A stretch of DNA of 64,000 nucleotides from Streptomyces sp. 3214.6 (GCF_900129855.1 NZ_LT670819.1:310001-374000); one strand, 5' to 3'; counted from the stretch's first letter, positions 8,680-17,458 are shown. Notes: generated by a model from the sequence alone, not told the origin. Numbers and translations are program-made.

Positions 8680-9600
8680 ATGAGTGCACAAACGCTGTTC
8701 AAACCCCTACGCCGTTCCCTGACCATTCTGCTGGTCCTGCTGGCCGCAATAAGCGGACTCCTTCAGCCCTGCGCCAAGCCGGCCAGCGCCGACACCGGTG
8801 GTCGGCAAGTGGGCTGGACCTGGATGCAGATCGACAGCCACGGCAATGCAGATCTGGCTCGCGCCTACGAGGCCCTGATCATCAGCATCCGCAACGCCGC
8901 CGGCCATGAGCTTAATGACGGCGTCTACGTCACCCAGAACGAGCGCCAATCACTCATCTCCGTGCTCCTCTACTACGGCGACACCTGGCTGCGACTGTGG
9001 ATCGAACCCCAGAACCTCTACCTCAGGGGCTTCACCAACATCCACGGCACGTTCGTTGCCAGCGACCTCCCCGAATACAATCTGAATGAGCACCTCAGGA
9101 CGTATGGGACCCATCTCAGCAACGACGAGAACACCGGGTTCGAATACAACGCGAATCAGGGTTTCTCACTGCCCTTCGACAGCACCTACGGCAGTATCAA
9201 TCGCGCCGCCGGTCGCGACAGGGCCAGTGTGCCCATCTCTGCCGAGTCGATGTGGAACTACTTCCACCAGCTCGCCTACGTCCAGGAACCGTGGAGGGAC
9301 GGCCACCGGCAAGCGACGGCACTGTCCTACCTGTTCTTCACCCAATTCATCAGCGAGGCCGTCCGCTTCGATGACGTCTTCTGGTACATGCGCGCCGCCA
9401 TGGGCACCAGCGGCTGGTGGCGACAAGGCATGAGCGCCAACCAGATCACCTTAGAGAACAACTGGGGAAGAATATCCGAATGGGCCCGGGATAGTCTCAA
9501 CTCACCGACCACCCCGGTGCCGCTCATCATCACCGGCCTGGCCACCCTGTACCACTGGCGCGACGTGATACCGGTACTGAACGTTGCGAAACACCGGTAA
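8680..9600 (+). CDS. Secreted type I ribosome-inactivating protein (rRNA N-glycosidase)
   Basis: The 306-residue product has a signal peptide (residues 1-37, hydrophobic core ILLVLLAAISGLL, end PASA) and one RIP domain. Family active-site residues are all visible: Y113 (NLYLRGF), Y170 (TYGSINRAAG), E226 and R229 (QFISEAVRF), and W262 (ITLENNWGRIS). The last two motifs are close to those of the ricin A chain. RIPs remove one adenine from the sarcin-ricin loop of large rRNA (EC 3.2.2.22). There is no lectin domain, hence type I. Leu258 is a TTA codon, so translation should depend on the bldA tRNA and be late or developmental. A strong hairpin follows. The target cells (eukaryotic competitors or predators) are inference. 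Confidence 0.9.
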   Translation: MSAQTLFKPLRRSLTILLVLLAAISGLLQPCAKPASADTGGRQVGWTWMQIDSHGNADLARAYEALIISIRNAAGHELNDGVYVTQNERQSLISVLLYYGDTWLRLWIEPQNLYLRGFTNIHGTFVASDLPEYNLNEHLRTYGTHLSNDENTGFEYNANQGFSLPFDSTYGSINRAAGRDRASVPISAESMWNYFHQLAYVQEPWRDGHRQATALSYLFFTQFISEAVRFDDVFWYMRAAMGTSGWWRQGMSANQITLENNWGRISEWARDSLNSPTTPVPLIITGLATLYHWRDVIPVLNVAKHR

Positions 9601-9687
9601 ATCCCGGACCGGGACAGCAATAGGGGCCTGGTCGGCCTCATGAGCCGCCCAGGCGCCGCCCGTCATCCCCACCGACGCGTGGCAGGT

Positions 9688-9719
9688 GGGCCTGCGCACT
9701 TGAAAAGGGGCGCAGGCCC
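9688..9719 (+). terminator. Terminator hairpin after the RIP gene
   Basis: GGGCCTGCGC (9688-9697) pairs with GCGCAGGCCC (9710-9719) around a 12-base loop. It lies about 90 bases after the stop codon. Confidence 0.7.
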
Positions 9720-10119
9720 CCGTTGGCTGTGACGTTGTTTTCAGCGGCCCCGGCATGTTGGCTTCGAGCGGCCCAGTTGATGGGTCACGCTGGTGCATTG
9801 AGGGGTGGTGACGGGGCGAAGTGGCCCCACCTCGGCTCTTGCGGTGAGACGGTTCCCGTGGTCTCCGGCAGGGGCGGTGCTAAGGAAGGTGGGCTTCCCA
9901 TGCCCGGAGCCACTGACCGGTCCGTTGCCGCTGAGCACGAAGGTCGCCAGCGCCGAGACCGCTGTGCCAGGGGGCGGAGAGCCCACGCCCGCCGATTCTC
10001 CCCGCCAGTTCGCCGGCCTTCTGGCCGACTTCGATCTGATGTGCCGAGATGCCGACGCACTGACTGGTCCACACGTGGCGAGGCCCCAACAGAGAGGTCA
10101 ATGGTCACGTTCAAACAGT
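9720..10119. other. No gene seen
   Basis: Frames here are open only because of high GC. One is in phase with the Ku remnant that follows, but its residues have no resemblance to the Ku N-terminus. This is probably the junction where the 5' part of the Ku gene was lost. Confidence 0.45.
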
Positions 10120-10713
10120 GGCCACAAGCGCATCGGCGCCGGGTACTACCTCCAGCCTCAGGGCACCGTCGCGGCGAAGCCCTATCTGGTCTTGCGGCAC
10201 GCCCTGGAGCGCGCCTCGCGGGTCGCGGTCGCGCGGTTCGCGTGGCACGGCCGTGAGCGGCTTGGTCTGCTACGGGTACGGGGAGATGCGATCGCTCTGC
10301 ACGGTCTGCTGTAGCCGGACGAAATTCGTGACCCCGCCGCCGTGGTCCCGCCGCCGGTCCAGCTGGACGAAGACGAAATCGACGAAGCCGTGGCGCTGAT
10401 CGAGGCCATGACGCGCGACGACCTCACCGGCCCGGAGTTCGCCGACCACTATACCGAGGCCCTACACACGGTGATCGAGGCCAAGCAGGAAGACCGCCAG
10501 CCGCCGGAAGTCCCGGCGCCGGCATCCCGGCCGGGGCAGCTGGTGGACCTGATGGCCGCGCTGCAGGAGTCCGTCAGCAAGGCCCGGGCGGCGCGCGGCG
10601 AGACGGAGGGGTCCGAGGCGCTGGCGAAGCCCGCGAAGAAGGCGCCCTCCCCGAGGGCTTCCTCGAGGACCGCCGGGCGCGCGGGTGGTCGGCGCGGTAC
10701 GCCGACACGCTGA
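10120..10713 (+). pseudogene. Ku (NHEJ) gene remnant with an in-frame stop
   Basis: Bacterial Ku binds DNA ends in non-homologous end joining. Only its middle and C-terminal part remains. RIGAGYYLQPQG and KPYLVLRHALERASRVAVAR match the Ku core, followed by GRERLGLLRVRGDAIALHGLL. A TAG at 10312-10314 stands where Ku normally has Trp (LLWPDEIRDP). The same frame then continues PDEIRDPAAVVPPPVQLDED with the C-terminal helix EAMTRDDLTGPEFADHYTEAL and a basic tail. The 5' third is missing. Both truncation and a TGG-to-TAG change mark it as dead. Confidence 0.85.
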
Positions 10714-10740
10714 CCTGCCGAGTAATTCTCAAAACTTGTG

Positions 10741-10756
10741 GGTGAGTCCTTGATCA
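10741..10756. repeat. 16-bp sequence repeated inverted at 50008-50023
   Basis: GGTGAGTCCTTGATCA here matches the reverse complement of 50008-50023 at 15 of 16 bases. Directly upstream, AAAACTTGTGGGTGAG looks like the inner IS256 end (AAGACTTGTGGATCAG). I read it as a possible solo IS end, without proof. Confidence 0.35.
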
Positions 10757-10850
10757 CTGGGCCATGCCGTCTGTCGGCGTTGATGTCAGCTGGTGATGTC
10801 AACCATGTCCCGGAGGCTGACCCGGCGGCATCGCGGGTCTCCGGCCGCTA

Positions 10851-11600
10851 TCAGCCGGGACCGCCGTCGGCGGCCGCCTGCAGCGCCTCGGAGGTTGCCG
10901 AGTCCACCGGGAGGAACGCCTCCAGTTTCAGCTCAGTGAGGGTCACGTCAATCGCGGTGGCGAACGTCGTCACGGTCGTCACCAGGTGCAGCTCACCGCG
11001 CGACGTCTCCAGGTGGAGCGGGACCGCGAAGCCGAGAGCACCGGCGGACTGCTCCAACTCGGGGACATATTGTGAGAGTTCGGCACGCAGTGCTTCCTGG
11101 TGGTCCAGGCGCGCCAGGATGTGACGCGCCCATTCGGCGAGGTTACGGATGCGGGGTGCCATTCCGTCGGGATGAAGGGCGAGGCGGTACACGTTCGTCC
11201 CCGGGCCGACCAGTTCGGGGGCCGCACCCTCGGTGATCAGGTCGAGTGCCTTATTGGCGGCGATCAGATCACCGTTCCGGTCCACGACGAGCGCGGGATA
11301 AGGAAGGTGCCCATGAAGGATGTGGTCCATAGCCGCACGTACAGGGGCCAGGACTGGATCGTCGAGGGCGTTCTCCGGATAGACGGGCGCATATCCGGCG
11401 GCCAGCAGCAGCTCATTACGCTCCCGCAACGGCAGTTCCAACGACTCGGCCAGGCGTACGACCAAGTTCCGGCCGGGGGCGGACCTGCCGGACTCGATGA
11501 AACTGAGATGCCGCTGGGTGGTACCGGCCCGCAGCGCCAGGTCGAGCTGGCTGAGACGGCAGCGGGTACGGCGTTCACGGAGCGCGGTCGGGAAGTCCAC
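10851..11600 (-). CDS. XRE-family regulator with MmyB-like sensor domain
   Basis: The 249-residue protein has an N-terminal HTH_XRE domain (residues 5-65: LRERRTRCRLSQLDLALRAG, TQRHLSFIESGRSAPGR). It is followed by the MmyB-like ligand-binding domain (about 90-235, with PYPALVVDRNGDLIAANKAL and LHLVTTVTTFATAIDVTL). Such regulators bind small ligands, in some cases fatty acids, and usually control the divergent oxidoreductase. I place the start at the GTG at 11600, which begins VDFPTALRERRTRCRLSQ; longer starts to 11663 would cross the palindrome at 11636-11651. It is divergent from the LLM oxidoreductase gene. Confidence 0.8.
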   Translation of the reverse strand: MDFPTALRERRTRCRLSQLDLALRAGTTQRHLSFIESGRSAPGRNLVVRLAESLELPLRERNELLLAAGYAPVYPENALDDPVLAPVRAAMDHILHGHLPYPALVVDRNGDLIAANKALDLITEGAAPELVGPGTNVYRLALHPDGMAPRIRNLAEWARHILARLDHQEALRAELSQYVPELEQSAGALGFAVPLHLETSRGELHLVTTVTTFATAIDVTLTELKLEAFLPVDSATSEALQAAADGGPG

Positions 11601-11635
11601 AGCCCTGTTGTAACGGCTGGGGCGGAGGTCCGGCC

Positions 11636-11651
11636 ATTCCCTGGAGGGAAT
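11636..11651. promoter_or_regulatory. Palindromic operator candidate
   Basis: ATTCCCTGGAGGGAAT is a perfect inverted repeat (7 + 2 + 7) in the 86-bp gap between the XRE regulator and the LLM oxidoreductase. Its position suggests autoregulation and control of both genes. Confidence 0.55.
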
Positions 11652-11686
11652 TGTGGGCACCATCGCCGGCCGGGAGCCTCTGGGGC

Positions 11687-12733
11687 ATGGACATCGGCGT
11701 ACTCCTCCCGACCGGAAAAGCCCAGTGGGGCGCGGACGACGACCCCCGGGACCTGATCGCCTTCGGCATCCGGGCCGAACGGTCGGGCTTCTCTTCGCTC
11801 TTCGTCAACGACTCCCTGATCAGCCCGCGTATCGAGGCGCTCACGATGCTGGCCGCGCTCGCCCCCGCGACCGAGCGCGTGACGCTGGGGACCGGTGCGC
11901 TGCTGGCATTCCTACGCCGCCCGATCCAGGTCGCGCAGTCGCTGGCGTCGATCGACCTGCTGTCCGGCGGCCGACTCACTGTGGCGGTCGGCGCCGGTTT
12001 CCCCGGACGTTTCGGACGGCCCTTCTACACGCTGTCCGAGGTGCCGTGGGAGCGCCGCTTCGCCCGGCTTGACGAGACCGTCGCGCTCTGGCGCGGCCTG
12101 TGGACCGGCGCCACCTCCTTCCACGGCGAGATCCTCCAGTTCGACGACATCCCGCCCGCGACCCTGCCCTTCCGCACAGGCGGCCCGCCGATCTGGCTCG
12201 GCGGAGCATCCCCGGCCGCGCTGACCCGCACCGGCCGGCTGTACGACGGCTGGCTCCCCTACCCGCCCGACCCGGCCGACTACGAGTCCGGTCTGCTGGA
12301 CGTACGGAAGGCGGCGGCCGAGGCTGGGCGCCCGGCCGACGACCTCACCCCTGCCCTGTTCGTGTCCGTACGGGTCGACGACGGCGTCGAGAACGGCCGC
12401 CGGGCGCTCGACGACTACGCACGGGCCGCCTACGGCATGCCGCTGGAGGAACTGGAGAAGATCCAGGCAGTCGTCACCGGCTCCGCCGAGCAGGTTCTCG
12501 ACGGCCTCGGCCGGTACGTCGCCGCTGGCGCGCGCCATCTCGTCATCCGCCTCGCCGCGCTCGACCTCCGCTCACAGCACGACCAACTCGAGCGCACCGC
12601 CGCCCTGATCCCCGATCTCCAGGCATCGGCGGTTCACGCCTCGTCATCGGCACGCGCGGTCACTCCGGACGCGGGAGACTCAGGCACGGAGGGCTCTGAC
12701 GCTGCAGACACGGTTCCTTCGGATCGGCCGTGA
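11687..12733 (+). CDS. LLM-class flavin-dependent oxidoreductase
   Basis: The 348-residue protein is a bacterial luciferase-like TIM-barrel monooxygenase that uses reduced FMN or F420. The N-terminus MDIGVLLPTGKAQWGADDDP, the segment LGTGALLAFLRRPIQVAQSL, SGGRLTVAVGAGFPGRF and PPIWLGGASPAALTRTGRL are typical of the family. The last ~40 residues are a low-complexity Ser/Ala/Asp tail that looks disordered. I use the ATG at 11687; an upstream GTG would read through the palindrome. Its substrate is not known. It is probably controlled by the divergent XRE regulator. Confidence 0.85.
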   Translation: MDIGVLLPTGKAQWGADDDPRDLIAFGIRAERSGFSSLFVNDSLISPRIEALTMLAALAPATERVTLGTGALLAFLRRPIQVAQSLASIDLLSGGRLTVAVGAGFPGRFGRPFYTLSEVPWERRFARLDETVALWRGLWTGATSFHGEILQFDDIPPATLPFRTGGPPIWLGGASPAALTRTGRLYDGWLPYPPDPADYESGLLDVRKAAAEAGRPADDLTPALFVSVRVDDGVENGRRALDDYARAAYGMPLEELEKIQAVVTGSAEQVLDGLGRYVAAGARHLVIRLAALDLRSQHDQLERTAALIPDLQASAVHASSSARAVTPDAGDSGTEGSDAADTVPSDRP

Positions 12734-12766
12734 GTGGTCCCGCCGTCTGATTCCGCGGTACTCCGG

Positions 12767-13224
12767 TCAGCGTTTCGAAGCACAGGCGGAGCAGCCGTGT
12801 GTCCTGGCGTCTCCCAGCGCCCACAGCACGATCAGGGACGCCTGCGGCCGGAAGGTGAAGTCGAGGGCGAGCAGCGGAGTCTGCTTGCGGGCCTCGATCT
12901 CCTCGATCGGCTGCCCGAGCACAGTGGCCAGCCGTGCCGTGGCCGGGTCGGCACCGTCGTCCAGGAGGTCACGCTCGATGCGGTCGGCGTCTGGGTGCCG
13001 GAGCATCCCGAACAGCAGCTCCATCTGCCGCTCGGACACCTCCGCGCCCTCAGTCAGCCCGAGCGCAGCCAGGCCGCGCCCCAACCACCTCCCGGGCGGG
13101 AGGCCGGCCATCTCCGAGCGTCCTTCAACGACTGGCCGACCGGACGGCGGCCGTCTCCGAACGCGACTCCGCGCACGTAGTACCGCCACGCGTTACGCCT
13201 CTGAACCTTCGCGACACTGAGCAT
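12767..13224 (-). pseudogene. TrwC/MobF relaxase N-terminal remnant
   Basis: Relaxases nick the transfer origin of conjugative elements. The original start MLSVAKVQRRNAWRYYVRGV (ATG at 13224) is in one frame. After a shift near 13130 the next frame reads GRWLGRGLAALGLTEGAEVS and HPDADRIERDLLDDGADPATARL, then LDFTFRPQASLIVLWALGD. In intact proteins the last motif precedes the metal-binding histidines and the long helicase part, all of which are missing here. The remnant shows that an integrative or conjugative element once occupied this site. Confidence 0.75.
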
Positions 13225-13567
13225 CCCCACAGAGGACACCCACTCTGACGCGTAAATACCTACCGGCGTGGGCAAAACCGCAGGTAGCTGACCAGCTGAC
13301 CTCCGCCTCCTGCGCTGCCACCCCGCAACGCGGTGTTGATCAAGGGCTATGGGGCCTTCAGCGTGCCCATTTACCCCTCCCACGGCGGCCGGCGAAGCCG
13401 CCCTGGATCGCTGACCTGCGAAAAATCGTGATCCCGTGGGGCGGGACAGTCCACCGGAACTTCACTGCCGATCCCGTACGGCGGGCGCCGGCGGCGACAC
13501 CGGGCCCGTCAGGCGGGCACCCTCGCCGCCCGATCGAGGCCATGTAAATGCTGCGCAACGGCCGAGC
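13225..13567. other. No gene seen
   Basis: About 340 bases lie between the start of the relaxase remnant and the 3' end of the KAP-like gene. The frames are GC-driven. A short hairpin GGCGGC...GCCGCC lies near 13387-13405, but nothing else stands out. Confidence 0.5.
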
Positions 13568-16408
13568 TCATTCGACGACTGGGCGTCTGTGGCGGGGGCA
13601 AACCACGGGGCGCGACGGGGCGCCGCCCCGTGGTGGAATGCGACCGCCAGGGGTCGGTCCGAGGGGTAGCGACCATGCCTTGCGGACGGTGTCGATCAGG
13701 GGTCGGGCGCTGTAGGGCGATATGCCGAGTTCCTGACGTGCGTCGGCCAGTCGTTCAGGGTCGCCGTCCGGGCCGTGCTCAGCTGCCAGTTGTGTGCGGC
13801 GCTCAAGTCCTTCGGTGCTGAAGATGTCGAGCAGGGTGAGCGAGAAGTAGGCGTACGTGGAGGCCTCGTCGATGAGCTGGCGTGCGTCACTGCTGAGGTC
13901 CGGATCGGCTGGCACATGCGGTGGGTCGCCGGCGTCCACGGGGCGTGGTCGGGGGCCTTCGGTGTAGAAAGCGAACTGATCCAGGGTTCGCAGCATGTCG
14001 GCTTCTACGCACGGGCAGGGGTCGCGCAGATAGCCGCAGAGGGTTCGGAAGGAAGCGAGGACGCTGTTGGTGTCGTGGGTCCACTGCTGTTTGCTCAGCA
14101 GGGTCCTGAAGCCAGCGAATGTTTCCGCGAGTTCTTCCAGGATGAGGTGGCGGGAGATGTAAGTGACCTCGTAAGACTGTGTCTTGTCCTGTATCTCGCG
14201 GAGCTGCAGGCCGTAGCGGAGCAGGTCGCGCAGGATGCCGCCCGACAAGGCATGGGCGAGCATGACGTGCGGGTCTTTCAGCCTCTGGGAGCGCTTGGCG
14301 AGGATGGCGCGTGATTCTTTGAGGGTGCTGGGCTGAACGTGGACGATGTCGTCCAGGGAGCTGTCGGTGACGTCCCGGTGTGGCAGGCCCCGGCGGACAA
14401 AGGCGGCCCCTACGTCTTCGGCCACCGAGATCAGGTAGTGGACCAAGGGAACACCAAGGATCGCCTTGATCTCTCGGAGGAACGCCAGGGCTTCGGTATC
14501 CGCACCAAGGCGGTCCACTTCGTCGATGGCGATCAAGACGGTCTTGCCCTCTCCGACCTTCTCAGCGGCGATGCACTTGAGCAGTTCGCGGAACTCTTCC
14601 ACCAGTTCCGGGTAGTTCGGGGGGACTGTGGAGACGGACGTGGTGTGGTTGGTGCCCAGGCTCAGGATCTGGGAAGCACCGCCGGTGGTCAGGCCGTGGG
14701 TGGCCTGCTGGACCGTCTGGAGGCGGTAGAGGTGGTCGCGGCACCGGGTGACCAGTTCGGGTTCTTCCGTCTGCGGGTGCCAGTCTCCCGCCTTCGACAC
14801 CAGGACTCCGGCGATGATGCCCGCGAGCCGCAGCGGGTTCTCGGGGTCCGCCAGGAGGTTGTGCGCCTGCGGGTTGTCGATGAGATACCACAGCAGGTAC
14901 GTCCCTGCAGCGGCCGCCAAGGGGCGGAAGATCTTCTCCAGGGAGACGTGCCACCTCCCGAGGGGGAACTCGACACCGGAATCGCGAGCCAGGCGCAAGA
15001 GCCACCACACGACCATCAACGCCCCGGTGTAGGCAACGGTCTGGTACAGGGCCTCGGGCTGGGTGCGGTGGAGGTGTCGGACCTGCTGGCGGATCTGTTC
15101 GTCCAGGAGCACTGTGGCAGCGGATGCCCAGGCTAGGAGCAGCCCGATACGCCTGATGCCACGCATCCACAGCCGTCCCAGCATGCGCGGCAGCCAGGCA
15201 GCATGCCGCGCCTGCCACCAGGCGATCCCGCCGAAGGTGATGGTCACGCTCGCGACGACTGCGTGGCCCTGCCAGATGGCCATCACGTCGTCGCGGATCG
15301 CATCGGTGTGCGTGCGCACGAAGTCGGAGACGGACGTGGCGTACTGCTCATACAAGGAGCGGACCGAGGCAGACAGGCCCAGCACCAGCAGGACGGCGGC
15401 GGGCACCGCGAAGGAACTCCACCGTCCCAGCCGCTTGGCCTGGAACCTCACACGCCGCAACAGCCTGCGCACGGGCGACAACCGCGCGAACTCAGGCGGG
15501 TCATAACCCTGGTCGCGCATGTACTTCTCGCACAGCTGCACCGACAGCAACAGCAGGAAGTCGTGCGGGGTATAGGTGGCCGGCGCCTGGACGATCACAC
15601 CGAAGCCGGCCTTCTTGACGCACTGCTCCAGCAGCGTCGTCTTGCCCGCACCCCGCGGACCGCAGACCGCGATGGTGCCGTCCTCGAGATGCGTGAGCTT
15701 GCGCTCCAGTTGCCGACGGGCCCCGTTCTCAACGACGTAGCCCGGTGCTCGCGGCGCGCGCAGGCCCCACTCGTAGTCATCCGGGATGAAGAGGGAGTCG
15801 GGGTCGTCACCCAGCATGTGGCGGACCAGATCGGCAACCACCGGGCCGGTGCCTCGTTCCTGCAGGTCTTCACCCCAGCGGGCGGCGCACACCCCTACCT
15901 CGAAGCGCTGTACCAGCCAGGCAACACCCAGCCCTGCGGTAACCAGGCACTGTCTTACGTTGAACCACGCCGTCGAGCCGCGCCAGAACAGCGTGAACAT
16001 CACGGCTGCAGCTGCCAGAACCGCTATAAGCAGGGCGAGCAGTCCGCCGAAGATGAGCACCGCCAGGGCCCCGAGCGCGATCAGGGAACAGACCACCCGC
16101 CAGTTCCACTGCGTCTCGCGCGCTGCCCTCTCATGCTTGTCCCGGGCCTCGTCCAGTTTCTCGACCGCTTCGTCAAAGGGGAGAGACGGGCAGCGGATGG
16201 TGGCGTAGCGGTGGTACGTGACCGTCCTCATCCGCTCCAGAACAGCGTCCCGGGTCACGCCTTCCCGTTTGTCGAGCAGCCGCTCCGTCTCGGGATCGTC
16301 AAGCGCGGCCAGCACGCACCGAAGGTAGATGTCGTCCTTGTCACCCCCGCTCAGGAAGTCGAGCGCCCTCGCCCCCCATAACTCCACCCAGGCCTGTAAC
16401 CGCAGCAT
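13568..16408 (-). CDS. KAP-like membrane P-loop NTPase
   Basis: The 946-residue protein has a long hydrophobic hairpin (residues 104-142) and a Walker A, GPRGAGKTT, at 250-258. About six hydrophobic segments follow (near 333-350, 382-398, 420-436, 456-473, 494-510 and 525-539). A Walker B, VLIAIDEVDRLG, lies at 624-635. Membrane segments inserted between Walker A and B are the hallmark of KAP NTPases, the group that includes the phage-exclusion protein PifA. The C-terminal ~300 residues are helical with no recognised catalytic domain. The ATG at 16408 has a GGGAAGGG site; codon 4 is TTA, so bldA-dependent translation is expected. It sits between relaxase and integrase remnants. An antiphage or signalling role is inference. 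Confidence 0.8.
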   Translation of the reverse strand: MLRLQAWVELWGARALDFLSGGDKDDIYLRCVLAALDDPETERLLDKREGVTRDAVLERMRTVTYHRYATIRCPSLPFDEAVEKLDEARDKHERAARETQWNWRVVCSLIALGALAVLIFGGLLALLIAVLAAAAVMFTLFWRGSTAWFNVRQCLVTAGLGVAWLVQRFEVGVCAARWGEDLQERGTGPVVADLVRHMLGDDPDSLFIPDDYEWGLRAPRAPGYVVENGARRQLERKLTHLEDGTIAVCGPRGAGKTTLLEQCVKKAGFGVIVQAPATYTPHDFLLLLSVQLCEKYMRDQGYDPPEFARLSPVRRLLRRVRFQAKRLGRWSSFAVPAAVLLVLGLSASVRSLYEQYATSVSDFVRTHTDAIRDDVMAIWQGHAVVASVTITFGGIAWWQARHAAWLPRMLGRLWMRGIRRIGLLLAWASAATVLLDEQIRQQVRHLHRTQPEALYQTVAYTGALMVVWWLLRLARDSGVEFPLGRWHVSLEKIFRPLAAAAGTYLLWYLIDNPQAHNLLADPENPLRLAGIIAGVLVSKAGDWHPQTEEPELVTRCRDHLYRLQTVQQATHGLTTGGASQILSLGTNHTTSVSTVPPNYPELVEEFRELLKCIAAEKVGEGKTVLIAIDEVDRLGADTEALAFLREIKAILGVPLVHYLISVAEDVGAAFVRRGLPHRDVTDSSLDDIVHVQPSTLKESRAILAKRSQRLKDPHVMLAHALSGGILRDLLRYGLQLREIQDKTQSYEVTYISRHLILEELAETFAGFRTLLSKQQWTHDTNSVLASFRTLCGYLRDPCPCVEADMLRTLDQFAFYTEGPRPRPVDAGDPPHVPADPDLSSDARQLIDEASTYAYFSLTLLDIFSTEGLERRTQLAAEHGPDGDPERLADARQELGISPYSARPLIDTVRKAWSLPLGPTPGGRIPPRGGAPSRPVVCPRHRRPVVE

Positions 16409-16820
16409 CCACCCACCCTTCCCCCGAGTGCAGAACCTGCGGATGTTAACCCCCGAGGCCAGCGCGGCGGAGAGCGTTCTCCCGAAGGTGGCGCAGTTTG
16501 TGCGCACTGAGCGAAGGGGGGTGCTTACGTCGTAAGCACCCCCTTTCGGTTCTGGGTGTTGGCTTCGATCACTTCTTGCGACAGCGTTTGTTGACGAGTT
16601 CTGACGTCGTCGCCCGGCCGAGGACTCTGCGGTTCGTCACGAGTTTTGAAGGCAGCTGCCCGATGTAGCGGAGTCGTGTCGGCGGCTCGCAACAGGGCTG
16701 CCACAAGGTTTCAAGATCGCTTGACCTAGCCCCAGAGGGAAGGGCGACAGTGTCTCCGTAGATCACATGAGCGAGCGATGTGCGCTCGCCAGCCGGGCAG
16801 GACGAAGAGGGGGAGTTCGA
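16409..16820. other. Intergenic region with a strong hairpin
   Basis: About 410 bases lie upstream of both the KAP-like gene (minus strand) and the HAD gene (plus strand). Apart from the 12-bp hairpin at 16517-16543 I see no feature. A promoter for the KAP-like gene must lie within about 100 bases of 16408. Confidence 0.5.
16517..16543. terminator. 12-bp perfect hairpin near the KAP-like promoter
   Basis: GGGGGTGCTTAC (16517-16528) pairs with GTAAGCACCCCC (16532-16543) around GTC, followed by TTT on the plus strand. It has the form of an intrinsic terminator, but no intact gene ends here on either strand. It may be left from a deleted gene, or may shield the divergent promoters. Confidence 0.55.
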
Positions 16821-17453
16821 GTGACGGCCGTCATTCTCGATATCGGTGGCGTGTTGGAGATCACGCCGGAAACGGGGTGGGTGCAGCGGTGGGAAGAGCG
16901 GCTGGAGCTGCCGCTCGGCACTGTGCATGAGCGGATGCGCGACGTGTGGCAAGCCGGGAGCGTCGGGAGTATCAGTGAACGAGAGGTCCACGAGCAGGTG
17001 GCAGCACGCTTGGGGCTCGACGCGCTCCAGGTTGAAGCCTTCATGGCTGGTCTCTGGGCGGAGTACTTGGGAACGCCTAACGAGGAGCTCATCGCTTATG
17101 TGCGTGGGCTGCGAGGAAGCTGCAGCCTGGGCATTCTGAGCAACAGCTTCGTCGGCGCCCGGGAGCGGGAGACGGCGTTGTATCACTTCGACGAACTGGT
17201 CGAGCAAATCGTGTACTCGCACGAGATCGGCGTCGAGAAGCCGGACCCGCGTGCCTTCGAGGCCGTATGCGCCAGCCTGGAGGTGCGGCCGGAGAGCTGT
17301 CTGTTCATCGACGATTTCGCAGTCAATGTTGAGGCTGCTCAGGCAGCGGGCATGCAGGCGCATCTGTTCGAGGACAACGCACGGACGATTACGCGCATCG
17401 CAGCCCATCTGGACGCTGGTCCCCGGGTTGTAGGGCCTGTCCTGCTCGGATGA
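16821..17453 (+). CDS. HAD-family hydrolase
   Basis: The 210-residue protein has the four HAD motifs. Motif I is VILDIGGVLE with the nucleophile D7; the second Asp is replaced by Gly, as in the common FDIGGVL subgroup. Motif II is GILSNS, motif III is the Lys in GVEKPDPRAFE and motif IV is LFIDDFAVNV. It is most likely a small phosphatase or dehalogenase of the HAD-IA type with an unknown substrate. The GTG at 16821 is preferred because GAGGGGGAG lies 5-14 bases upstream; an ATG at 16767 is in frame but has no such site. A hairpin follows the stop. Confidence 0.82.
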   Translation: MTAVILDIGGVLEITPETGWVQRWEERLELPLGTVHERMRDVWQAGSVGSISEREVHEQVAARLGLDALQVEAFMAGLWAEYLGTPNEELIAYVRGLRGSCSLGILSNSFVGARERETALYHFDELVEQIVYSHEIGVEKPDPRAFEAVCASLEVRPESCLFIDDFAVNVEAAQAAGMQAHLFEDNARTITRIAAHLDAGPRVVGPVLLG

Positions 17454-17458
17454 TGTCG

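Noticed and set aside
16569..17408. Minus-strand open frame of 279 codons opposite the HAD gene
   Set aside because: The plus-strand HAD protein has all four motifs and a ribosome binding site, so the minus frame is a GC-driven shadow.
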